This document shows, piece by piece, positions 35,704 through 46,909 of a DNA stretch of 64,000 nt; positions within the stretch are counted from its first letter, which is position 1; every line of letters begins with the position of its first letter. The notes under the pieces were generated by a model. That model did no database searches and was not told the origin of the DNA. It saw nothing but the letters and a program-made list of their open reading frames with translations. This DNA is from Echria macrotheca (lineage: Eukaryota; Ascomycota; Sordariomycetes; Sordariales; Schizotheciaceae). The stretch spans positions 1 through 64,000 of the forward strand of contig MU839845.1 of the NCBI GenBank assembly GCA_030411725.1. Reading direction: 5' to 3'. A program made the translations under genes and the position numbers.

Positions 35704-37039
35704 ATGGCCGTTACAACCCCTTTCCAGGTCCGTCACTTCAGCCAACCAACCCTCGTCCCATGTTCCCAACTTTTGTGTCTTTTTTTTCTTTTCTTTTTCA
35801 TCTTCATTCTTTTCTTAAAAGAAGCCCCCAAGTTTGAACCCCCAACCTGGAACCCCCAAAATGGACAGGGCGTGCAAGCATGCCGAGAACCAAGCACTGA
35901 TGGGGACATGAAACAGACGCTGTTTGCCGTGCCCATGACCTGCGACGGTTGCGTCAAGGATATCTCAGGCGCCCTGCACAAGCTACAGGGAATTACCAAA
36001 GTCGAAGCAAACCTTGCAGACCAGCTCGTGTCAATTGAAGGGACAGGTATGACCTCACACATAGCCCCCCTTTTTGTGGCTGAGATGGAGAATGTTTGTG
36101 CGCTTGCAGCATGGGGGTTAAAGATAGGAAAAGGGGGGAAGGAGGAGAGGGGAATGTTCAAAACACCATCTGCCAAACCCCCCCTTTTCCCCATGTGCGA
36201 ATTCGGAATCTGATCTACAATGGAACGATCTGAGCTAGAACTAACTTTTGGGACCGCCGGTCAACAACAGCCCCGCCTTCAGCTATCGTTGAGGCTATTC
36301 AGGCCACCGGGAGAGATGCGATCCTGCGAGGGTCGGGAGCATCAAACAGTGCGTGCATCGACTTCTTTCCTTCTTACCCATGACCTACGCCAAGAGAAGG
36401 ATCGATACCTTCGCTTGCAGCTAGAGCTTCGCCAGACCGAAAGTTGACACTGGGACCGACGCTGATGGACTTGACTTCTTACCCTCTACAGGCGCGGCAG
36501 TGAGCATTCTTGAGACTTTCCACGAGAGCCTCCCTGGGACCGTCCCGACGAGGGACGATGGGAACGATAGGCTGGTCAGGGGTCTGGCACGAATGGTCCA
36601 AGTGAGCCCAACGACCACGCTGGTCGATTTGACCCTCCGCGGTGTAGCTGCGGGCACCTATCGAGCTACGATCCGAGAGTATGGTAACCTTGCCGAAGGG
36701 GCAGCATCGACGGGCCCCGTCTGGTCTGCTCAACCCCCCGAGAAGAAGGCGGGCCAGACCGCACGGGGGTTCCTGGGCACCATCCAGGTTGGGCCGGACG
36801 GCCATGGCACTGCCTTCCTCAGCCATCCGTTCCAGATCTGGGAAGTCATCGGCCACGCCATGGTGGTCTCGCGCCAGGACGAGACCAACGGGTCGCCTCT
36901 GAAGAACGACGAAAACACGGTTGTTGGCGTCGTGGCGAGAAGTGCAGGCATGTGGGACAACGACAAGACGGTCTGCTCCTGCACGGGCAAGACGCTCTGG
37001 GAGGAAAGGAAAGATGAGGTGTCGAAGGGGATGTTGTGA
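35704..37039 (+). CDS. ccs1: copper chaperone for superoxide dismutase (CCS)
   Basis: Four exons: 35704-35727, 35917-36046, 36271-36348 and 36492-37039, giving 259 residues. Domain 1 is a heavy-metal-associated fold with the copper motif MTCDGC (FAVPMTCDGCVKDISGAL). Domain 2 is the SOD-like domain (LRGVAAGTYRATIREYGNL, GFLGTIQVGPDGHGTAFL, VIGHAMVVSR), which lacks most of the catalytic histidines. Domain 3 carries the CxC copper-transfer motif (VCSCTGKTLWEER). Ccs1 loads copper and forms the disulfide of Sod1 in the cytosol and mitochondrial intermembrane space. Introns are unusually long for this window (189, 224 and 143 bp). The conservative start MAVTTPFQ is used, but the frame is open upstream to an ATG at 35557 that would add 49 residues with a membrane segment; see the separate entry. 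Confidence 0.92.
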
Positions 37040-40000
37040 TACGGAAAAGTTCAGCTACATAGCCAATGGGAGGCAGTGTTGCGGTTGAAACATGGAGTTT
37101 CGAAGGATTAAGCTTAATACCCCTGTCTCGGTTACTGTTAGGAGTTGTTGCTTGGCTTCGCTCGCCACGGCAGGCATTTCGGTTTCAGCCGCACAGCTGA
37201 GGAACGGGACTCGGAGAGGGCGTGAAGGATCACCAACAACACACCACTCTACCCGGGAATCAGGCTTCCAACAGGCGCAATCAGGCCAAAGCCAGAGCAA
37301 ACCGTGAAAAAGTGGTGTGTTGGCGGCCTATTGGGGGCTGTTTTGCTGGATGCTGGGCGGTTGTTTCAGAAGACGCAAGCCGCCGGCCCATAATCCGGCC
37401 TTCAAAAAGCGAGGCAATCAGCTGAAGTTGGAGTGGAGAGTGCCGTCATTCGTGATCCCTCGTTCGCGCTCCTTCGGCCTGTCGGCCGGATGCTTCATGA
37501 TGCAGAGATGATCAAGGAACGCCGTGTGGACAAGCTTGGCAGGGCATCCAGGTTCGGCGTGGATCATGCAAAAGGGGGGCCCAAGTTCGGCTCGCAGCAA
37601 GCCCAGCGTCGTCCGACAAGTCGACCCACCAGTTGGAAACAGAGTCGCTCGGAAGCTTGAAGATGAGACGAGAGAAGAGAGAGATGCCCCACCAGTTACG
37701 TACACAGTGGCTAACGGGTCTCTGGAACTAGCCAAGTTGCCATGCTTGCTAGGATATCAAAAAAAAACCCTTTCCTGGATATCGACGGGCTTGCTGGGTG
37801 GGTTGTCAGCTAATATCGCGAGAGCTGGTCGCCAAAGGATGACAGGCGGTGCATGGTATCACAGAAACAAATCCTGCTCCGAAGGATCGGTTGGTTGCTG
37901 TGCGTCCTCGCTTGCTGCCTTTTGGGGTTCGACTGAAGGATCTGGCAGTTCGGCATATGAAAAGCTCGGCATGCAATGGTTGAGCATCCGCATCACTATA
38001 CACTACAGTCCTTTTTACAGTCCTTGTCCTGTCGCCGACGCTGTGGTTCAGCCAAATTGAGTCGCAGCGAGGTTGCACCTTCGAGACCCGGCGAGGCCTT
38101 CCCGGCGGATTCCTGGTGGGTCTACACTACACCGCTGCAGCAGAATTGTTCCACGGCATTGGTGGCACGGCGTTCGGCAGCCCCATGAGCTGGCGTTGGT
38201 GGATCGAGCGTTGAGTGTCGGCGAAATACCTTAGGCTGAAGGCCCGGCCTGGTTTCGAATGTTCTGCGGATTGTGCGCTTGCACCTTTCGGGCGTTGTCA
38301 GATAGGGCCCACAAAAGACCAACGCCTGTTGTCGATCGGCGCGGGAGCGGCCGAGCAAACTTTCAACCTCACCGCCGCTCAGACTGCCCGATCCAGCGGC
38401 TGGTGTGTGCCCCATTGGCCAAGGCCACGGGCCCGCGATGCGTAAGCGCTGAGGGATTCAAGCCACACGCAGGTCGCGGATTTCCCTCTCAGCAATCTGC
38501 TTTTTTATCATTCGACCGCGGTGAGGAATTTCCATGCTGCCAACCAGTAGGATTGTTCCCTCGAAATTCTTAAGATAGAAACACCACAACTTGCAGTCCT
38601 CCACTAACTAACGTTAGCCTAGAGCTCGACAAGGCACTTGGCAGCGGAGTGTTTACTGTTCAGTTCCCCATTACGCCAAGCCATCACCTGATATCGAGCT
38701 TTGCCCGCTGCCAGATAACTCCCGCATCGCACCGTCATCTTGGCTCATATCCACTACGGTGTGATTGATGCTGGAACGCAATTTACATCGACACTATCGC
38801 CGTCACCTGTCACCATCACTGTCACTATCACAGAAGGGCGAGAGTGCAGTCGACCTATCATCGGACTCACGCCAGTACCCAGACGGCCCCGCAGGATTCC
38901 CGGACAAACTGGAGAGCTACATTACTTTCCGGCGGTACGGCACAGAATGCACGATAGGCACGGCGAGGTAAAGTTCGGTAGAAACCCAAACGGGCAGCGG
39001 AGCACAATCGGTTGGCACTCGAAGGGCCGCAAAACACGGCCGGCTTGATGTTTCCTGCACGGTGATGTGTTGGCTCTAGGTGGCCCAAAGCATGCCGTCT
39101 GTGGCTGGAGTACGTGCAAGTTGCCGTCTGGTGACACGGCTTTTGATGGCAGATGGAATTTGCAAGACCGTCTTCTCAGCAAATGGCAGTTCTCAACAAC
39201 GCCTCGTCTGGTCGGCTGCAACCCCAGGCTCTAGCCACAGTGGCCGGCAACAGCGGTCGGCGTCGGTCGGTGTGGTGGATGGAGGTTGAAATAGCCGCCT
39301 TTGCTGTGCGTGCGACGGGCGGGCCCCGAGGCTCGTGCAGATGGCCCAATCAGCAGAATCGGATCGTGTCTTGGAACGCACCGTGCATGAGAGCCCCTGG
39401 ACAGTTGATTCGCAGGGGTTCCAAGAAACCTGTGACAGCAGAACCGCATTGCATTGACCCCTTCCGAGTCTCACCTTCAGACTTCGCCCGGCCAAGCCTC
39501 CGGGGGACCAGAGAGGGCCAGTGGTTTTCGGACAGACAGCCGGCTCATCATGCGCAACATCCGCTGACGTCGATTCTTGTCCATCTGGATGCTCAACATG
39601 GGAATTCGACGGGCTGCTGCAAAGGGAATAGCGGTGGCTGGTCGGTGGCTGCACCCCATACAGCCACATCGTCCGCGATCGATCATCGGCGAACCAGGGT
39701 CAGGAGCCCAGACAGGGCAGGGAGGCACCGAGGGGTTCGACACCGCGCTGGTTACACTGTCGTCTTGAAAAGAGCCATCGTCTGCCAATCCCCAGATTTG
39801 GGGATGGAGAGTTGAGGGCGCATGCAACCACTGACCACGGTCCCTGAACACATGGCAGCGTCGACGACGGGCTGAGATGGCAGCGAGCGTGGCCGACCAA
39901 CCATCGGCGCCCTGCCGATCCGGCAGAATACAATCGCCGGGACCGTTCGATACCTGGTGCCACCTTTCAGTCCCGCACCCACGAGCCTACGGCCGTGGTT

Positions 40001-41544
40001 CGATGGTGGTCCCGTAACGTTCGATTCACCACCCGCGCCAGCACGACATCTCTTCTCGTCGTCGAATCCACGGTTTGGATGCCGGCTGGGCTGTAATCAG
40101 ATGGATCGATTTCGTGCCATACCCAAGACGGGGCTGCGCTAAGCCAACGCTATCTTGTAACTCTTCGGTCCCATGTCGTCTGTTTTCAGTGATATTGTAT
40201 TGTTTCTTCCCCTGGAGGCTCTTTCGTCGAGTCCCGCCCCGGTCCATGCACATTCAGGCTCCTGGAGCTCTCGCACAGGCGTCACTCACGTTTTGCGAAG
40301 CCAGCCCGGACCTGGCAAGCCCAATCCACTCTGTGGGCCTGCATGATCATCTGCCCCAGACCCTCTGTCCCCAAACAAGCCCCCAAACCGACTGCTCGCT
40401 TGAGGTACAAGTGTAGCCAAAACTTGGTCCGACCCTGCCGCCCTCCTCGTCTGGTACCCGCTCGTTCAGGAGAGTGTGCCGAACTCTTTCCTTCCTATTC
40501 TTTTGCCTGTTTCCCCGGCCGAACATCGTCACCGTGCTTATTACCAGGCTCTCTTTTTTCTTTCTCTTGCCGACTTTTTTATCGTCATAACTTTTCACCC
40601 CGTCAGGATCGATACCGTACCGCCGAATCTCAGCAGGAGGACGAGGAACAGCGCCTGGGGCCCTTGATCCCACCACCATATTCAGCGAAAAGAGAAATCC
40701 GAGGGACCGGATTTGGCGCCTCGTTGGCTCAGGGTGGTGCCGTTGGCTGCACATGGACGCGGTACCTACATTACCAGCCCGAGAACATCAACTGGGACGG
40801 CGCTAGCTCGCCAGGCCGAGGAGCCTCATTTGCGATCACATCTGCAAGAGCGTGCACCGGCGACTTGGATTCTGGAAAGATACCCGCCCGCGCTGCAAAT
40901 TACCTGCAGGAGCGACGACATCGCGAACAGGCACGCCGACGTGTGGCATCGGGCAGTAGCGAGGGAGAAGACGAAGAGGGACCAGTGGAGCGGGAACAGA
41001 TTGGCATTGGGCTTCTGACCGTGCCGTCGACGGGATTTCTGGCAACTCGTGGCTCACGGACGGTTGCGTCGCAAGCACGACGGGACCTGATCACACGCCA
41101 AGGGCCGCTAATTCGAGTCGGGCTCGTTCGCGATTTACTGGTGACTGGTTGTGGTTATTTTGGTAGCAGGACGCTGCGAAAGACCCCAATTGGACCCACG
41201 AAGGAGCGGGGAATTTGGTCTTGCTCGCTGCAGCGGCACACTTGGCTGCCCGTCGCTTTACTGACTCGGCCAGCCAGCCCCCCCTGTTGCCGCCTGCCGC
41301 CCTGCCGCCAGCGCGGGTTAGCGTCAAAAGCCCCCGGGGAGGCGTGTGCCCAATCTTGGTCGTATATACCTTGCCACCACCCGCCAACCCCTCAAGCCAG
41401 CCGGCTGTCACACAACCGCCCAATTTCGCACCACCGCGCTGCAACTTCACCGCATAGCTTCGCCGCGTTCTTCGCGACTGTTGCCCGACGGCATTCGCAT
41501 CTGCACCGACCAAAGACGCCGTTGACGGCTGCTGGTGAGGCAAG
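37040..41544. other. 4.5 kb intergenic region, ccs1 to noxR
   Basis: Both neighbours read rightward. I find no frame with a recognisable domain. The longest, 40343-41554 (+, 403 codons), overlaps the noxR start in another frame and is Arg/Ser/Pro-rich without domain features. The right part should be the noxR promoter and leader, with pyrimidine-rich DNA near 40480-40570. The left part holds the ccs1 3' UTR. Confidence 0.55.
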
Positions 41545-43360
41545 ATGTCGCTGAAACAGGTGAGACGCCCTCGTCGACCGCCCTCGCCCCGCCGCCTGTT
41601 GCTAACGCTGCGTCTAGGAAATTGTAACGTGGGTGACGGCCCTCGAGAAGTACGACAACAATGAGTTCGAGGCGGCCCTGGAGGAGTTCGACAAGATCTC
41701 GGACACGTCCAAGATCCTGTTCAACATGGGTGTCATCCACGCCACGCTGGGCGAGCACGAGAAGGCGGTAAGTAGTCGAGGTGGAAGTGAAGCCATTGCA
41801 AGCACCACTGTGGTCTAACACTCCCCCAGGTCGCCTGCTATCAACGGGCCGTTCGATTGGACCAGTATCTCGCCGTGGCCTACTTCCAACAGGGCGTATC
41901 CAACTTTCTGCTGGGCGATTTCGAGGAGGCGCTGGCCAATTTCAACGATACCCTTCTGTACCTGCGCGGCAACACGGCGATCAACTACGACCAGCTCGGC
42001 CTCATGTTCAAGCTCTACTCGTGCGAGGTTCTCTTCAACCGTGGTCTCTGCTACATCTATCTGCAGCAGAAGGAGGCTGGTATGCAGGATCTGTCATATG
42101 CGGCCAAGGAAAAGATGGTCGAGGACCACAATGTCATTGATGAGGCCATCAAGGAGGAAGCCGAGGTATGATTGGCTACGATTCGTGCAATTTCTGTAAC
42201 TGACAAGAATAGGGCTATACTGTCTTCTCGATCCCCGTCGGTGTCGTTTATAGGCCAAACGAAGCGAAGGTGCGAAACCTCAAGACGAAAGACTACCTCG
42301 GAAAGGCCCGTTTGGTCGCCGCTTCGGACCGAAGCAACGCATTTACCGGCTTTGCTGGCTCCGAGATCAAGAGCGTAAGTGAATCCGGGTCCCAAAGCGT
42401 TTCGACGATTACTGACTGGCTACAGGCTGGCCAAGCTGCTGTCAAGGATGACAGGCCAGTAGAATCCCTTTCGTTCGCCGCTACGAACCTCGTCAAGCCT
42501 GGCTTGCAAAGCAGGAGACAACAGTCCGAGCCGCCTAATAGCCGCAACGTGTTTCCACCAACGCCGCCTCCAGAGAATGACAAGCCATCTGTGAACAGGG
42601 GGACGTCGTTGCGGAATGGGCCGAGACCCGTCCCCAGCAAGCTCAACCTCGACAGGGTGAGGCCTAGTGAGCGTTACGAGAAGGTGTCGCCAGAGGAGGG
42701 CCAACGACCCCGACCATCACGGGCCAACTCAGCCGCCCCGTCGCGCGGATACTCGCAGCGCGAGCCACCGAGGAGGACACGGTCTATTGAAGAGGAGGAG
42801 GACGCCTACCCTGACCTTTACGACATGTACCAGAACGGCGGCGGTAATGGTGGTGCTCGGGCAAGCAGGCAAAGGGGCAATCGAGGTCCGGCTCGGTACA
42901 TCGAGGAGGAAGAGGAGGGAAGCGACTACGATGATGCTTCGTTCGATGAGAACGACTTTGAGATGGTGTCGAACCGGAGAGGTCCCGGGTCTGTATCTGG
43001 CGGCTCTCGACGGAGCACCTCGAAGCGGATGCCAACCAAGGTCCGTGTCAAGGTACACGCTAACAACGACGTACGATACATCATGGTTGGCATGGCGATC
43101 GAGTTCCCCGATTTTGTCAGCAGCATCCAGAACAAGTTTGGCCTCCGTCGGCGGTTCAAGATCAAGGTCAAGGACGACGACTCGGATGGTGACATGGTAA
43201 CCATGGGTGATCAGGATGACCTTGATATGATCATGTCAAGCGTGGCCGACAACGCGAAGAGGCAGAGGGTCGACACTGGCAAGCTCGAGGTATGTTCATA
43301 CTTGATTACTGTTGCGGCCGATAAGCTGACATGTTTCAGGTGTGGGTCGATGAATTATAA
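41545..43360 (+). CDS. noxR: NADPH oxidase regulator NoxR (p67phox-like)
   Basis: Six exons: 41545-41559, 41618-41767, 41830-42165, 42213-42374, 42426-43289 and 43340-43360, giving 515 residues. The first exon has only five codons (MSLKQ) and the last six codons plus the stop (VWVDEL). Residues of about 6-165 are tetratricopeptide repeats (ALEKYDNNEFEAALEEFDKI, CYQRAVRLDQYLAVAYFQQGV, VLFNRGLCYIYLQQKEAGMQDL) that bind Rac-GTP. Residues of about 168-205 match the p67phox activation segment (FSIPVGVVYRPNEAKVRNLKTKDYLGKARLVAA). A long Pro/Ser/Arg-rich linker with acidic patches follows, then a C-terminal PB1 domain from about residue 425 (TKVRVKVHANNDVRYIMV ... GDQDDLDMIMS) that binds Cdc24. NoxR activates NoxA/NoxB for reactive-oxygen signalling in hyphal fusion, fruiting bodies and infection structures. 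Intron lengths are 47-62 bp. Confidence 0.95.
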
Positions 43361-46300
43361 CGCAGACTCAGCTGCTTTCACATTCCCACCCACCTGTACC
43401 GACACGGTCGATTCCAGCCGCAACGCGGCGAATCGGCCACTTGTTCCCATCGGCGAGCTATTCGGTCCTGCTCCCTGCGGCACAGGGATGGCCGGAAACA
43501 CGCCGCCTGGAGCCACCTCCAGGATACCTCACCTTTTTCACACACATTGCGTTTTGCATAAGAATTGGATAACATGGGGAAGAGGCGTTGGGATCTGGAT
43601 AGGACTTTCATCTGGTGTCACCAGGTTGTGGCCACGGCTGTCCTGGTGGCATTCTAATATTCCCCTTTTCTGTTTACTATCTCATGTATTTCTGGTCATT
43701 CGGCATACCTTTTTTTTTCTCATCCTGTCGTCAGGACAAGCAACCGGAGTTTGAGGGATCTTCCTGAAAGAGATTTGGGACGCCTAGATAAAATATTTTT
43801 GATGATACCGAGTGCGGCTTTTGGATATGAGGGTCAGTGGCGGATGGAAGCGGCGGATGGAAACAGGCGTTGGATGAGGATGATGATGTGTTGAGGGCAC
43901 AGGATGAGAGCGAGGCTCGGGAATACCCAGAGCAGGAGGCCTCTGGCGTTTCTGATATCAAGGGATTTTCTAATTGAATCTTTGATGTTCCGCCATTTGT
44001 TAATTCGCTTCTCATGTGCTTTGGTGTGCTTGTGAGCTATGGTCGTGGATATGGTCCGGTGCTGGTCTGCCTGCTGGACAGACTTGGCTCCGTACTCCAG
44101 TATACATAGTAGTATCGTAACTAGTCCAAAATAGATAAAAAACCTTGCAGACACGGCGTCGTTGGTTCAAGGGTAAGCTTGACAAGGCAAGGAAGGCAAA
44201 GAGGCGTCGATGCAACTCTCGGTCTCGGTTTATGTATGTTGGTGCCCCCATTCTCACGCGCGCTCTCTTGGCTACAGCTGTGCCGTGGTCTCGGAACTGT
44301 CGTGCGGCGTCAAGTCCGAATACTTTTAGTCTATTCTGCTACTGTTGTTTGCCTGTATGTATTTCGGTTTTGAGGTCGAGTACGGGACGGGATGTATGCG
44401 ATGTTGTGGGGATTGTATGTCCGTGTTATGCGAGGCTAGGCGAGGCGGAAGTGATGGGTGCAGTACGGAGGGTTTTTACTTGATAATATTCCACCGGCGT
44501 TGTTGGTGTTTGTTATTTTGTGTGGAAACCTAAGCTCTCTCTCGGGCGGGACTTATGTGTGTGTGTGTGTATCGGAGGAAGAGCTTATTTATGCTCTATC
44601 TACTTCGCTTCCACAGGCTCTGAGCAGGAGACCTCCTCCTTTTTTGCCTACGAGTCAACAAAGACCTGCTCTGTAAGATAGTTAGAAAGTAAGAAAGTGG
44701 CATCAGTCTGGCGTCTGGCCTGTTCACAAGCAGCGCTACCTACTGCTGACCATCAGGGTGCGGCGCCTGGATCCTCACACAGTTTTATGTGCTCGGGCAC
44801 TCGTGGGCAGGGCCGGGCCGGGCCGGGCTGGCTGCGCTACATCATTCTATGTAGGTTTCGGTCCGTGTTCCATCAGGTAAGGAACTTGATGGGGGGGTTC
44901 AGCCGATGCCTACCTACCTATGTACCTAACAAAATCTGTTTACGGGTTCAAAGTCTTTGGTGGATATTAAATTACCTAAGGACTCTCATCTCAAAGTTAT
45001 CTTTATCTTGGATCAAGGTATTATCTGCAAAGCGCGCTGCTACTTGAAGATTCACCCTGCATTGGGTTGTCACGGGGTTGGCTGTACGGAACCAAGTATC
45101 GCAGGTCCGTTGTATAAATCCTCTGAATAACCCGGAGATAGAGGCGAAGTTCCCAACTAGTTATATTATATTATTGCAAATCTTCTGCATTCATAAACTA
45201 GTTCTACGCTAGGCTGCCCGCGCCAGTGTTCGTGAAGGTTCATCTAGGGGAACTAGCTTGCCTGGTTGCTTCGTTTTCAGCATCACCCACGTTCCACAGG
45301 ACGACCGGGCAGTAGATTGCATAGTAGCTTGAGTTTTTGAAGCGTCACAGACCCAATAATAAAAACTGGTAATTATTATTTGTCTTAGGTGCATCAGGTT
45401 TGGAGGTGCTGGGGAGACACCGTGAAAGTAGGCGGGTCCAGATGTGTGTCTCAGGAGAGGACGGTGCGAATAACAAGGCCACGCAGATTCCTTCCAACTT
45501 CTCCGTTGGCATTCTTTTCGCTGGCATACAAATATCACACATGGATCCCGGAAAAATCCAGGAACTGTTGCGTTATCAAGCTGGCAAGTTTCTCTATTTT
45601 TTTTTGTTCTTTCAGAGTCTGCGCTCTCATCAGTCGACCCTAAGTACACCACCGTCTCGAAACGTCTCAACCTACTTACTTACCTTCCCCTTTCCTCCCC
45701 AAATACAAGTCTATCTGCTTATCTGCTCCGCTATTCAAGCCCGACTACCGTTGTGGTCATCCTCCCATCCCTACCGCCCTATCCTATCATCCCTCGGCCA
45801 TCCAATCATCCGGATCAGCGATCTTCCTTCCTTTCTTTCCCATCCAGACCATCGTCTTTCTCGTCTGCGGGGTTCATTCCAATCCATTCAGTCCTCACTC
45901 ATTCCATCCTTTCCCTTCCCTCGCTCTAATAAGCGGATTCAATGTAGTAACCGGTCAACAGACGGCCGGCCAGTGCGCCAGACGATGGGCTAGGCTGGGC
46001 GGGACGAACGTCTTCCTCTCCTCGTCTTGAGAAAGTAAAACGTACGGTCGGGCTCTGGACGTCACACATAAGCGTTTGTTTGGGGTGGGTGGGTGAGTGC
46101 GTTGTTTATCCGCTCGGGGGGTGATGCTTGTTTCTGACCAGAAATGGGCCGTCGACCGGAACTTTGTTGCCAGGCAAAGTCGGCCGGTTTCCAATTCCTT
46201 ACCCTTTTTTCCTTGCCATATCCATCCTCGCTTTTCCCTCTTTCATCCGTTTCTGCTTCTTCTTCCTGACATTACAAGACAGAAAACAAACCTCAAAATG

Positions 46301-46909
46301 CCTGCCAAATCCTTTCATCATAGCTGATTCCTTCACAGTCAGGCCGAATAACCTGTGTCAAGAGGAGGAAAGGAGGAAAAGAGGGAAAAAAAGAAAAACA
46401 CTGTCCGTGGGTTTGTTCTGCCCAACCGGATATATATACAATCATCGCTGTTACACAGACATAAAAAGAAAACCCGAATTGTCACCCCATCCATGATCCC
46501 ATATCCCTCCAGTCCCTTGGCCAAACTCGCCCGGCGGCGATGGTACCGATATAACGCCCAAGCCCCGCAGACTGTACAGAAACAAACGGGAAACCAAAAA
46601 AGAAGGAACGCTCAAAAGAGGAATTCGTAGGTAGGTAAGGGAAAACCGAGAACAACCAGGAAAAAAGGATACCGTGTACACATGCGCCTCCCAATAACCC
46701 GACCCCAAAATCCCCTTTCTAGCGCCGTATCTATCGCTTCGACATGTGTCTTTTGTTGCCGTTCTGGTAATGACAAGATGTCGGGAACAGTGAGACGCCG
46801 GGTCGACCTCTTAATACTGTGTCCCAGACACATGTTACTCTTTGATTCCCGGGTGTGTTCTGGCGCCGGTAGGTGAACTTGTTCTGCCCTGTTCTGTTGG
46901 CTGCCACGG
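43361..46909. other. 3.5 kb convergent spacer, noxR to FAR1-domain gene
   Basis: Long for a convergent spacer. No frame has a recognisable domain. A strongly C/T-rich segment on the plus strand at about 45655-45930, and another at 46195-46270 ending in an ATG at 46297 (MPAKSFHHS then stop), look more like a promoter/leader than a 3' flank. An unannotated plus-strand transcript is possible, but I cannot support a protein. Confidence 0.45.

Noticed and set aside
39153..39815. 220-codon plus-strand frame
   Set aside because: It has no recognisable motif, overlaps frames on the other strand, and lies in the ccs1-noxR spacer.
40343..41554. 403-codon plus-strand frame upstream of noxR
   Set aside because: It has no domain and a low-complexity Arg/Ser/Pro-rich composition, and it overlaps the noxR start. 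It is best explained as a chance frame in GC-rich leader DNA.
45400..45993. 197-codon plus-strand frame
   Set aside because: It is mostly a translation of a C/T-rich tract (Ser/Pro/Leu/Phe), and the apparent MDPGKIQELLRYQ start leads nowhere after plausible splicing.
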